A stretch of DNA of 9,544 bases from Clostridiales bacterium (GCA_003445835.1 DMCI01000126.1:1-9544); one strand, 5' to 3'. Shown: positions 1-6,934, counted from the first letter of the stretch. Notes: generated from the letters alone by a model not told the origin. Program-made: numbers and translations.

Positions 1-1
1 C

Positions 2-376
2 TTTTTTCTTGAAAAATCCGAACAAAACGAAAAATATTGATATCGAGCCGACAACGATCAGAGAAATACCGAAAGCGCGCCTCAAAACGCATTCGGGCAC
101 CCTTCCCTTCGCAATAAAACCGAGTCCGAGCCCGACGATGGCAAAAAATAAAAGCTTCCCGGCAGCGCGCCAATCCACCATTTTGTTTTTCGTATGCAAA
201 ACAAGAGCCACGACCGCCGTCGGCAAAAAGACGATCAGATTGACCCATGCGGCAAGCTTGTACGGAACCTTAAGAAAAAACGTCAAAATCGGAAGAAGGA
301 GCGTACCGCCGCCGAACCCCATCCCACCAAGGACACCGCCGACCACCCCCGCAAGAACGAACCAGACGGTTTTCAT
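2..376 (-). CDS. Half-length TSUP (TauE/SafE-like) membrane protein, 3' end cut by window edge
   Basis: This gene reads leftward from an ATG at 376-374 and stays open for 125 codons to the window edge, so its stop codon is not seen. The protein is very hydrophobic. A first helix of about residues 5-34 carries the glycine-rich stretch GGMGFGGGTLLLP (17-29), typical of the TSUP family of putative anion and sulfur-compound exporters. Three more hydrophobic segments follow at roughly 40-60, 70-88 and 102-122. The visible sequence ends in a lysine cluster after the fourth helix, so little is probably missing. Full TSUP proteins are about 250 residues with two repeats; this one holds a single repeat. 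Its ATG overlaps the stop of the upstream half-TSUP gene (ATGA) and has no well-placed Shine-Dalgarno of its own, which points to translational coupling. The substrate cannot be told from sequence. Confidence 0.8.
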   Translation of the reverse strand, partial: MKTVWFVLAGVVGGVLGGMGFGGGTLLLPILTFFLKVPYKLAAWVNLIVFLPTAVVALVLHTKNKMVDWRAAGKLLFFAIVGLGLGFIAKGRVPECVLRRAFGISLIVVGSISIFFVLFGFFKKK

Positions 377-795
377 CTTAAGAATTTTATCCCTGCGTAG
401 ATCATCACGCCGTAAAACAAGACCGAAAGCAACGTTTTGGGAACTTTTTTCAACGCAATGGCGCCGACCATCGAACCGACAACGGCACCGCAGCCTACCG
501 AAAGACCGACGAAGACGCTCCGCACGCCGCGAAGCGTATACACGACGGCGGACACGACCGAAAGCGGCAACACGACGGCAATGGCGCTTGCGTGCGCTTT
601 TTTCTCATCAATGCCCAAGCCGTAGCGAAGCGCCGGCACGATCAACATGCCTCCTCCGCCCCCAAACAACATGTTTACGCCGCCGGAAAACGTAGAAAGA
701 ACCCCCGCAAGAACCTTTTTCCAAAAAATTTTTCGCTTTGATTTTGTCTTTAAGTCTGCCCGTTTTTCTCTCATTTTCCGCCGTTTTGCGTCCAT
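373..795 (-). CDS. Half-length TSUP (TauE/SafE-like) membrane protein
   Basis: A 140-residue protein. A strongly basic N-terminus (about residues 4-27, rich in Lys and Arg) precedes four hydrophobic segments at roughly 28-58, 68-88, 93-115 and 119-138. The first segment contains a run of five glycines followed by MLIVP (45-54), the TSUP signature region, which matches the glycine-rich helix of the adjacent downstream protein. The two genes look like the two repeats of a normal TSUP transporter encoded separately, probably forming a heterodimer in the cytoplasmic membrane (inference). Family members are associated with export of sulfite, sulfonates or other sulfur-containing organic anions. 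The start is uncertain: the ATG at 795 has a poor ribosome-binding site, and Met8 (774-772) follows a GGCGG stretch at a plausible distance. The basic head would favour a cytoplasmic N-terminus. Confidence 0.82.
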   Translation of the reverse strand: MDAKRRKMREKRADLKTKSKRKIFWKKVLAGVLSTFSGGVNMLFGGGGGMLIVPALRYGLGIDEKKAHASAIAVVLPLSVVSAVVYTLRGVRSVFVGLSVGCGAVVGSMVGAIALKKVPKTLLSVLFYGVMIYAGIKFLR

Positions 796-815
796 CTCGT
801 TACACTTAGGATGAG

Positions 816-825
816 CGCACGTGCG
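816..825. repeat. Perfect 10-bp palindrome upstream of the TSUP genes
   Basis: CGCACGTGCG is a perfect inverted repeat, GC-rich within AT-rich flanks, about 21 bp upstream of the first TSUP start codon. It could be an operator half-site pair or the base of a leader hairpin. It has no T-run on either side, so it is not a terminator. A single 10-bp palindrome is weak evidence for regulation. Confidence 0.4.
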
Positions 826-845
826 AAAAATTAATCAAATTTTAT

Positions 846-874
846 TTGCTTATTTAGTTGTTATATATTAAAAT
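846..874 (+). promoter_or_regulatory. Probable sigma-A promoter of the surface protein gene
   Basis: TTGCTT (846-851) and TAAAAT (869-874) are separated by exactly 17 bp. The -10 matches consensus at 5 of 6 positions and the -35 at 3 of 6. An overlapping TATATT (864-869) is a second -10 candidate, but no -35 sits at proper spacing for it. The predicted transcript start, near 880, gives a leader of about 30 nt ahead of the ATG at 910. AT content is very high here, so chance matches are likely and the assignment is moderate. Confidence 0.45.
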
Positions 875-918
875 GTTTAAGTGAATAAATTTTAAACGGA
901 GATGTTTAAATGAAAAAA
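873..918 (+). repeat. Short imperfect direct repeat spanning the start codon of the surface protein gene
   Basis: Positions 873-889 and 902-918 match at 15 of 17 bases (ATGTTTAARTGAAWAAA), 29 bp apart. The second copy includes the real start codon (910-912). Each copy also spells ATG-TTT-AAR-TGA. The copies lie between the promoter and the first codons, where duplicate ribosome-docking or protein-binding sites could act. In DNA this AT-rich the match may be fortuitous. Confidence 0.35.
898..901 (+). promoter_or_regulatory. Ribosome-binding site of the surface protein gene
   Basis: GGAG lies 8 nt before the ATG at 910 and fixes that start. An ATG at 902 is directly adjacent to the GGAG, too close to be used, and would give only three codons. 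Confidence 0.75.
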
Positions 919-3900
919 GCAACTTTGAAGACCTATTTAATCGTGCTACTTGTGTTACTTCTCTCCCTTGCGTTGATGATTACGGCAGCAGCCTGTAACA
1001 AAACGCCTGCAGAGACTCCGGAAGAAGAAAAACCAACCACCGACTTTGAGTCCTTGGTGTCCAACGGAGATTTTTCCTCCCACTCAAGCGACGCGGCCTT
1101 GCCCTATACTCCGTCCAGTTGGTCGGCGTACACTCCCAGTGGTTATTCCGCTGACAACAAGGTCGCGGGTATCGTGGACACCGGGGCGGATTACGACAAA
1201 AACCGCTCCAAGTGGGGCGACCTTGCCAATCCGTACGGCGCAGTCACCGATAACAAGATCCTTATGATCTACAATAAGGAAGAAAATGTTTACGGTTACT
1301 CCAACACCTTCTCCGCCACCTCTTCCGCTTATTACTCCGTTTCCGTCAAAGTAAAAGTAGTAAACGTCACCGCGGAAGACGGCGCGACGATCCGCATCTC
1401 CACGGACAACGGTTATGCCGAGTTCCAAAAGATCAACGCCACGAGCGAGTTTACGACCTACACTTTCTACGTGCAGGCGCCTTCGGCAGATTCCTCCACC
1501 GTCACAGTCAGACTTTCCCTTGGCTACGATGACCACAAAGTCAAAGGCTATGCTTTCTTTGACGACGTAGTCGTCACCAAGATCAAGGCAAGCGATTACA
1601 ACGCCGCCACTGCCGGCGACACCGTCAAGATCGTTTCCTTCCTCTACCCCAACGGTGAATTCAACTACTACAGCTTCGTTTCCTCTTCGAACTATTTGCA
1701 AACCCCCGCAAGCTGGTCCTGGTCCAACGGTGAAAGCGTCGCAGGCAAAGCCGTACCCACCAGCGACAGCGCAAAGGGCGTGATCTCCACCGAGGATTCC
1801 GTTTGGTCCGCTTGGACGACCGAGAACAACAAATACGGCGTCAACCCCGGACTTCCCGTCGCCGATAGCGAAGACAAGTTTATTATGGCGATTATCAAGG
1901 ATAAGAGTTCCGGTGAATATTCTCCGACCGCGGGTTACTATTCCTCCAAGTCGGATATCAAGATCGACCGCGCCTCCCTGTACGAGATCTCCGTTTGGGT
2001 CAAAGCGATCGTTGACAACGACGATTCCATCTTGACCTATGAAAACAAGGGCGCGCGCGTCGTTTTGAAGGGCACCGATACCTACGAATCCGCCGTCGTC
2101 AACACGACGGACAAATTGGGCGTCAACGGCGGCTGGGCAAAAGTTACCTTCTATGTGCTTGGCAACCAGTTCCGTTCGCAGAACTTCAAGCTCCAACTTT
2201 GGATCGGCAACGATAAGAGCAACGATACGTTGACGCAAGGCAAAGTGTTCTTCGACAAACTTTCCATCACCACGATCGACACCGCCGATAAGACCCGCGA
2301 TCAGATCGTGACGGAATATGCGGCGAAGGAAGGCAACTTCGAGAACGATTACGTCAGCTATGCCAAATTCGTCGATCTCAAGACCGAAGATACCAAACTC
2401 ATCTTCAACGACAACTTCACCACCGTGGATGCGACGACCGGTCTTCCCACCGCTTTTGAATTTGCACCCGTGGACAACGTTCTCGTCAAAGACGGCGACG
2501 TGATCGCAAAGGTCATCCCCGCCGCGGACCTTACTTCCGATACCACTGATTGGAAAGAAAAGTACGGTATTGACGAAAACCCCTCCTACCCCTATACTTT
2601 CGCGCCCGTTTTGATCGTCAACAACACGATCCCCTGCGCGTACAGCATCAAAACGACCGATCTGTTTGAAATCAAACAGTCCCTCTCTTACAGGATCTCC
2701 GTTTGGATCAAGACCGTCGGTCTTGCCGACGACAAAAACGTCACGTTGAAGCTCGTCGACCAAGACGACAAGGACGTTGAATCCTTCAGCGTCAACACCT
2801 CCAAGTACGAGAACGCATTGACCAACGATTACGCCGAGTACTCTTTCTATTTGACCGGTACCGCCCCCGTTTCCACCGATAATACCGAGACATCCAAGTT
2901 CGTCCGCCTCGTCGTTTCCAACGGTTCGGGTACGAGATACGATCCCGCATCCTATCAAAAGGGCGCCTTCGTGATCGCCAACGTCAATATGGAACAGATC
3001 ACCTACACCGAGTACGATTCCAACGGCTCTTCCGGCACCTATACCAAGTCCAAGGATTACGCGGAAAACAGCGCGACCATTACCAACGGTAACTTCAACT
3101 CCTACGACAGAAAGAACACCACCTTTGGTGACGACGGCTTCGTCGCTATGTCCGACAAGGACGACAACGATCATTTGACCGGCGGACTTTCCGGTTGGAC
3201 GAGCAACGTCGACAAGCGCTACGGCATCACCAAGACGGACGGCGAATGGCTGCCCGACTACCCGATCGCAAGAGCGGACAACAACGCGGACAATCACTTT
3301 ACCGCTGCTCTGCAAGGCAAAACCATCACGACGATCCGCCTCCTCGGCCCTGACGATTACGACAAGACTTTCAACACCGACGCTGAGTGGAACAAGATCT
3401 TTGACATCAACACGATCACCGGCAAGTTCTCCTGGAAGAGCGGAATCGATCTTGCCAACGGCGACTACACCGTCAAGATCAAAGTTGACGAAAAGGAACT
3501 CAACAACCTGATTGCCGGTATCATCAACGTAAACGCTTCCGCCGCATACTTTGCTCAATTCGGTTTGACGGCAAGCGACATCTACGACAATTGGTCTACG
3601 ACCAAAGTACCTTCTGCCGACACCTTGGCAAAAGCGGTTTCTTTCGGCGCGCCCAACCTCTTGATGATCACGACCCGCAACGGCGGCTCCATCAAACTTA
3701 AAAACACCTACGTCGATGAAAAAGCGACCAACGACATGACCAAGACTCCGGCGGTCAAGAGCCCCTCCGTCTCCTTGAGCGGCAGCTCTTACTACCTCTT
3801 GAAGTGCTACGGCAAAGCCGTGGACGGCGCGATCGGTCAGATCTACGTCACCACGACGTCCACCGACGCGCAAGTATCTTCCTACACCGTCACAAACACC

Positions 3901-5196
3901 AACGGTTGGGTCGAATACAACTTCCTCGTTGAAACGGGGCTTTCCTCGGTCAGCGCGCAGTTTGAGATCTACTACGGTGAAAAAGGCAACGGCGACACCG
4001 AATACACCGGCACCTTGTTCTTCGACAGCTTCTCTTACAAGAGCTTGAAAGAAGAGGAATACACCGCTCTTTGCGCTCCCGAAAACGAAAACGCAAACAC
4101 CAAGTTCACCACCGTCACCTTTGACAACAGCTCCGCTTCCGAAACGGCAGTCAGCCCCAGCGGTTTCTCCGCTTCCAACAGCAGCAGCTCCAATTCCGAC
4201 ACGCAGGTTTCCGGCATCATTGCCAAAGACAACTTTGCTTACACCGGTTCCGACGGCAACAGCAAGCTTGGCATCTACACTTCCGTCACCGAGGAGAAGG
4301 ACGGTCAAACCGTCACCAAGGACGTGATTGAAGAAGGCAGCGCCCTCTCCGCCAGCCAGATTTTCACCGACAACGGTATGGAAGACGGCGCGACGGTAGG
4401 CGATTACCTCTTGATGATCAACAACCGCAAAACCACGTACCAAAGCTACTATATGTCCGGCTTGTCCCTCGCATCCGAATCTTACTACAAGTTCTCCGCC
4501 TACGTTCGTACCGCGAAGATCGCCAAGGATTCCTTCGCAAAGGTCTACGTTTCCATCTCCGACGAGCCCTTGTCCTTTGACGTCAACACCGAGTTTGACA
4601 AGAACGGCAACGATATCGAAAACAAGTGGCAGAAGCTTACGTTCTACTTCAAGAACGAAAAGTCCGCTTCCGTCTCCGCAAGCCTTTACTTCCAACTTGG
4701 TGAAAACACCGATGACGGCAAGATGAAAGGATACCTCTTCATCGATAACGTCAACTTGGAAAAGATCTCCGCTGACGAGTATACTGCGCAGACCGCCGAT
4801 TACGAAGTCTACGAAAAGGACGCCAACGACCAGTTTGTCTTTGACGACAACGGCGAAAAAGTCCTCACAGCGGCAAGCAAGGCTTATCGCTTGAAGAACA
4901 AAGTCACCGTACTCAAAGCGGATGAAGAAAAGGAAGAGAATCCCGAAGAGGAAAAAGAGGATGAAAACACCAAGACGCCCTTGAACACCACCCTGCTTTG
5001 GACCTATATCACTTCCATCGCCATCGCGGTCGTGTTGATTGCCGTCATCGTCGCTTGGCTCGTCAGAAAGTACCGCCGTCCCAAGACCGGCGCACCCGAT
5101 CAAAAGAAGGCTACCTACGATAGGACCAAGAAGAAGTCCGAAGACGAAGATGCGCCCAAGAACACCGGCAGCGCTCGTGATGAGTTTAAGGATTAA
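910..5196 (+). CDS. Giant modular surface protein: lipoprotein-like signal, five beta-sandwich-like modules, C-terminal membrane anchor
   Basis: A 1428-residue protein with no name I can assign. Residues 1-28 form a signal peptide (basic head KKATLK, hydrophobic core 9-25) ending in AAAC with Cys29, an acceptable lipobox. A Glu/Pro/Thr-rich spacer (about 32-46) follows. Five modules then occupy about 52-226, 248-457, 498-698, 726-1045 and 1064-1287. Each has an opening Asn-Gly/Asp-x-Phe-like motif, a middle Leu-Met-Ile block followed by an alternating strand, and a closing Phe-Ile/Phe-Asp-Asn/Asp-Val block. This pattern resembles CBM4/9-type carbohydrate-binding jelly rolls, but no catalytic domain is visible. 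An acidic Glu/Lys linker (about 1338-1357) leads to a membrane helix (about 1363-1385) and a 43-residue charged cytoplasmic tail. No LPXTG motif is present. The likely role is cell-surface binding or adhesion to glycans (inference). Codon use is highly selective after codon 59. The gene is probably monocistronic, with its own promoter and terminator. Confidence 0.88.
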   Translation: MKKATLKTYLIVLLVLLLSLALMITAAACNKTPAETPEEEKPTTDFESLVSNGDFSSHSSDAALPYTPSSWSAYTPSGYSADNKVAGIVDTGADYDKNRSKWGDLANPYGAVTDNKILMIYNKEENVYGYSNTFSATSSAYYSVSVKVKVVNVTAEDGATIRISTDNGYAEFQKINATSEFTTYTFYVQAPSADSSTVTVRLSLGYDDHKVKGYAFFDDVVVTKIKASDYNAATAGDTVKIVSFLYPNGEFNYYSFVSSSNYLQTPASWSWSNGESVAGKAVPTSDSAKGVISTEDSVWSAWTTENNKYGVNPGLPVADSEDKFIMAIIKDKSSGEYSPTAGYYSSKSDIKIDRASLYEISVWVKAIVDNDDSILTYENKGARVVLKGTDTYESAVVNTTDKLGVNGGWAKVTFYVLGNQFRSQNFKLQLWIGNDKSNDTLTQGKVFFDKLSITTIDTADKTRDQIVTEYAAKEGNFENDYVSYAKFVDLKTEDTKLIFNDNFTTVDATTGLPTAFEFAPVDNVLVKDGDVIAKVIPAADLTSDTTDWKEKYGIDENPSYPYTFAPVLIVNNTIPCAYSIKTTDLFEIKQSLSYRISVWIKTVGLADDKNVTLKLVDQDDKDVESFSVNTSKYENALTNDYAEYSFYLTGTAPVSTDNTETSKFVRLVVSNGSGTRYDPASYQKGAFVIANVNMEQITYTEYDSNGSSGTYTKSKDYAENSATITNGNFNSYDRKNTTFGDDGFVAMSDKDDNDHLTGGLSGWTSNVDKRYGITKTDGEWLPDYPIARADNNADNHFTAALQGKTITTIRLLGPDDYDKTFNTDAEWNKIFDINTITGKFSWKSGIDLANGDYTVKIKVDEKELNNLIAGIINVNASAAYFAQFGLTASDIYDNWSTTKVPSADTLAKAVSFGAPNLLMITTRNGGSIKLKNTYVDEKATNDMTKTPAVKSPSVSLSGSSYYLLKCYGKAVDGAIGQIYVTTTSTDAQVSSYTVTNTNGWVEYNFLVETGLSSVSAQFEIYYGEKGNGDTEYTGTLFFDSFSYKSLKEEEYTALCAPENENANTKFTTVTFDNSSASETAVSPSGFSASNSSSSNSDTQVSGIIAKDNFAYTGSDGNSKLGIYTSVTEEKDGQTVTKDVIEEGSALSASQIFTDNGMEDGATVGDYLLMINNRKTTYQSYYMSGLSLASESYYKFSAYVRTAKIAKDSFAKVYVSISDEPLSFDVNTEFDKNGNDIENKWQKLTFYFKNEKSASVSASLYFQLGENTDDGKMKGYLFIDNVNLEKISADEYTAQTADYEVYEKDANDQFVFDDNGEKVLTAASKAYRLKNKVTVLKADEEKEENPEEEKEDENTKTPLNTTLLWTYITSIAIAVVLIAVIVAWLVRKYRRPKTGAPDQKKATYDRTKKKSEDEDAPKNTGSARDEFKD
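1063..4770 (+). repeat. Five diverged tandem protein modules within the surface protein
   Basis: The modules start near 1063, 1651, 2401, 3085 and 4099, where the protein reads NGDF, NGEF, FNDNF, NGNF and TFDNS. The middle block reads KILMIY, KFIMAI, PVLIVN, LLMITT and LLMINN. The closing block reads FFDDV, FFDKL, VIANV, FFDSF and FIDNV, usually followed by a Lys/Glu-Ile and a short acidic segment with an (E/D)Y pair such as ASDY, TEY, EEEY or ADEY. DNA-level identity is low, so these are old duplications rather than recent repeats. Module boundaries are approximate and were aligned by eye. Confidence 0.7.
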
Positions 5197-5210
5197 CCTT
5201 TAACAAAAAC

Positions 5211-5250
5211 AAAAAAAAGCACATCGATTTCGATCGGTGTGCTTTTTCTT
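5211..5250 (+). terminator. Intrinsic terminator after the surface protein gene
   Basis: GCACATCGAT (5219-5228) pairs with ATCGGTGTGC (5233-5242) across a TTCG loop, with one T-G wobble. The stem is extended by A-T pairs between the A-run before it and TTTTT (5243-5247) after it, and a T-rich tail follows. It begins 15 bp after the stop codon. The flanking A-run and T-run could also let it act in the opposite direction, but no gene needs that here. Confidence 0.9.
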
Positions 5251-5264
5251 TATATAAGCGGCGA

Positions 5265-5293
5265 TTATAAATTCTCCTTCGATAAAATATACT
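5265..5293 (+). promoter_or_regulatory. Possible promoter of the SpoVB-like flippase gene
   Basis: TTATAA (5265-5270) and TATACT (5288-5293) are spaced by 17 bp; the -10 matches 5 of 6 and the -35 only 3 of 6. A promoter is expected because a strong terminator separates this gene from the one before. An alternative pair, TTCTCC (5272-5277) and TACTAT (5295-5300), is weaker. Confidence 0.4.
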
Positions 5294-5318
5294 TTACTAT
5301 TTATCGCGGGAGAACGCC

Positions 5319-6887
5319 ATGAGGACTTTCAAACAAACCACCTTTCTGATCATGATCTTTTCGATCGTAACGCGCCTTTTGTCCTTTTTCTTTAAGATAT
5401 ACTTATCCCGTCGCGTCGGCGCAGAGGTGCTTGGTTTATTTCAAATGACGGCGTCTGTATTTGCCCTGTTTTGCACGATAGCGGGATCGGGCATCCCGTT
5501 GATACTATCACGCAAAACGGCGGAATTGACCGCCTTAAAAGGACGCGAAAAAGAGCTTGACGGCGTGATGACGGGCGCGATCGTCCTCGCCGTCGGCATC
5601 ACGATGTTTTTGATCGGCGGCGCCGTCCTTTTTCGTGACAAACTGACCTTCGTTTTTTCGGACGGCAGGTGCGTAAAACTCTTTTATTTGCTCTTACCCG
5701 CCTTGCTCAGCACCGTTGTTTACCAACTGCTTCGCGGCTATTTTATGGGAAAAGCGCGTTACTTTGATTACAGCGCGACCGAACTTTTGGAAGAGGTAGT
5801 CAAGATCGTCACTTGCTTGACCTTTTTATCCAACGCTTTTATCGTCCTGTCCGACAGCGTCGCCGTCACCGTCGCTTTTACCGTCACCGACTACATCGTT
5901 ATGGCGACTCTGTTTGCGATCTATTTTATCAAAGGCGGACGGCTTTCCAAGCCGAAAGGGATCAAGGAACTGCTCAAAGCGGGGCTTCCCGTCACGGGGA
6001 TGCGAGTGATCGCGGGGGTGCTGACCTCCTTTATCGCCATTGCGCTCCCCGCCGCTCTCGTACGTACGGGGCTGAGTTCCGGAGAAGCCGCCGCGGAATA
6101 CGGAAGAGCGGTCGGAATGGCGTTTTCCTTGCTGTTTGCGCCCCTTTCTTTGACGGGGGCGCTGTCCGTCGTCATTTTGCCCGAAGCAGCCGCTCTTGCC
6201 GCAACGGGAAAGTGGGATGAACTGCGCAACCGCGTCAACCAATCTTTGATCTTTATTTTTGTGATCACGATCCTATTTTACGCCCTATTCGTCGTTTTGG
6301 GCGAAACCTACGGCGAACTGTTGTTCAAAGACCAAAAAGCGGGCAAATTCGTCACCGTTTCCGCAGGAATGGTGGTGCCCGCGGCGCTTGCCGGATTGGT
6401 CAACACGACGTTAAACTCTTTGGGAGAGGAGAAAAAGGTCTTTTCGATCTTTCTGTTATCCTCCCTCTTTTTAGTGCTTTCCGTGCTGTTTTTGCCGCGT
6501 TTTATCGGTATTTACGCTCTTTCCGTCGGAGAGTGTGCCTTCCACCTTTGCGAATTCGTTTTGGGAATGATCGTTTTATGGAAAAAACGGGGCTACGACG
6601 GACGGATATTCAAGCCGGCGGCACTCGTTATGACCTTTGCCTTTCCGACCGCTCTCGCCGCAAAACTTGCGTTGATGCTTTCTTCTTCCCTGCGCCTGGG
6701 CGTACTGTTCCGCGCGGGGATCCCGACCGCCTTCGGGTGCTTGACGTTTGCGGGGTTGCTTCTCGTTTTCAAACCCGTCCCCACCTTAAAAACGTTCTTC
6801 TTTCGCAAAAAAAAGCAAAAAGCGTCTTCCCGCGATCTCAACAACGTCCGCCGTTCATTCCCGCCCGCAAAGCAATCTATTCGTTGA
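5319..6887 (+). CDS. SpoVB/MurJ-type lipid-linked oligosaccharide flippase (MOP superfamily)
   Basis: A 522-residue polytopic membrane protein, close to the usual length of SpoVB (about 520), with roughly 13-14 hydrophobic segments by eye. The opening resembles the SpoVB branch of polysaccharide-exporter-like flippases: TRLLSFFFKIYLSRRVGAE (18-36), then GLFQM (39-43) and a GSGIPLILSRKTAEL stretch. RGYFMGK (139-145), followed by an acidic EELLEEVVKI-like segment, matches the family's loop that usually reads RGYFQG...EQVVRI. Family members flip undecaprenyl-linked cell-wall or polysaccharide precursors across the cytoplasmic membrane. SpoVB serves spore cortex, but similar proteins occur in non-sporulating clostridia, so sporulation cannot be concluded. 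The start is supported by GGGAG (5308-5312) at 6-nt spacing. The last 35 or so residues form a basic cytoplasmic tail. The gene freely uses TTA leucine codons, unlike the surface protein upstream. Confidence 0.85.
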   Translation: MRTFKQTTFLIMIFSIVTRLLSFFFKIYLSRRVGAEVLGLFQMTASVFALFCTIAGSGIPLILSRKTAELTALKGREKELDGVMTGAIVLAVGITMFLIGGAVLFRDKLTFVFSDGRCVKLFYLLLPALLSTVVYQLLRGYFMGKARYFDYSATELLEEVVKIVTCLTFLSNAFIVLSDSVAVTVAFTVTDYIVMATLFAIYFIKGGRLSKPKGIKELLKAGLPVTGMRVIAGVLTSFIAIALPAALVRTGLSSGEAAAEYGRAVGMAFSLLFAPLSLTGALSVVILPEAAALAATGKWDELRNRVNQSLIFIFVITILFYALFVVLGETYGELLFKDQKAGKFVTVSAGMVVPAALAGLVNTTLNSLGEEKKVFSIFLLSSLFLVLSVLFLPRFIGIYALSVGECAFHLCEFVLGMIVLWKKRGYDGRIFKPAALVMTFAFPTALAAKLALMLSSSLRLGVLFRAGIPTAFGCLTFAGLLLVFKPVPTLKTFFFRKKKQKASSRDLNNVRRSFPPAKQSIR

Positions 6888-6912
6888 CAAGTTTGTTATA
6901 TAACGATATAAT
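6884..6912 (+). promoter_or_regulatory. Consensus sigma-A promoter of the ABC exporter operon
   Basis: TTGACA (6884-6889), a 17-bp spacer and TATAAT (6907-6912) match the housekeeping consensus at all 12 hexamer positions. The -35 box contains the TGA stop codon (6885-6887) of the flippase gene. Transcription should begin near 6918-6920, about 38 nt before the exporter ATG. There is no terminator between the flippase and this promoter, so read-through is also possible. Confidence 0.92.
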
Positions 6913-6919
6913 ACGTTAG

Positions 6920-6934
6920 TTGTGCTTCGCACAA
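6920..6934 (+). promoter_or_regulatory. Hairpin or operator-like inverted repeat at the predicted transcript start
   Basis: TTGTGC (6920-6925) and GCACAA (6929-6934) are perfect inverted repeats around a TTC triloop. The element begins almost exactly at the expected +1 of the consensus promoter. In RNA it would be a 5'-terminal stem-loop; in DNA it could be a repressor site. No T-run follows, so it is not a terminator. Confidence 0.55.

Noticed and set aside
9..695. A 228-codon plus-strand frame over the TSUP genes
   Set aside because: It is antisense to two recognisable membrane proteins and its translation is Arg/Pro/Thr-rich low-complexity sequence with no family resemblance.
902..913. 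A three-codon upstream frame (ATG TTT AAA TGA) overlapping the surface protein start
   Set aside because: The only Shine-Dalgarno abuts its ATG with no spacing, while the same site is ideally placed for the real start at 910.
1084..5103. A 1339-codon open frame on the minus strand opposite the surface protein gene
   Set aside because: It is in exact codon register with the sense gene and is open only because the sense gene avoids TTA, CTA and TCA. Its translation is a Val/Gly/Asp-rich string with no domain or signal, and the sense protein has a signal peptide, repeated modules, ribosome-binding site, promoter and terminator.
4900..5196. A sortase (LPXTG-type) anchor at the end of the surface protein
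   Set aside because: No LPXTG-like motif precedes the C-terminal helix, and the tail after the helix is 43 residues and mixed-charge rather than a short basic tail.
5813..6268. Several overlapping frames of 115-138 codons on both strands within the flippase gene
   Set aside because: They lie inside a well-supported polytopic membrane protein and give Arg/Ser/Gly-rich translations without ribosome-binding sites or recognisable motifs.
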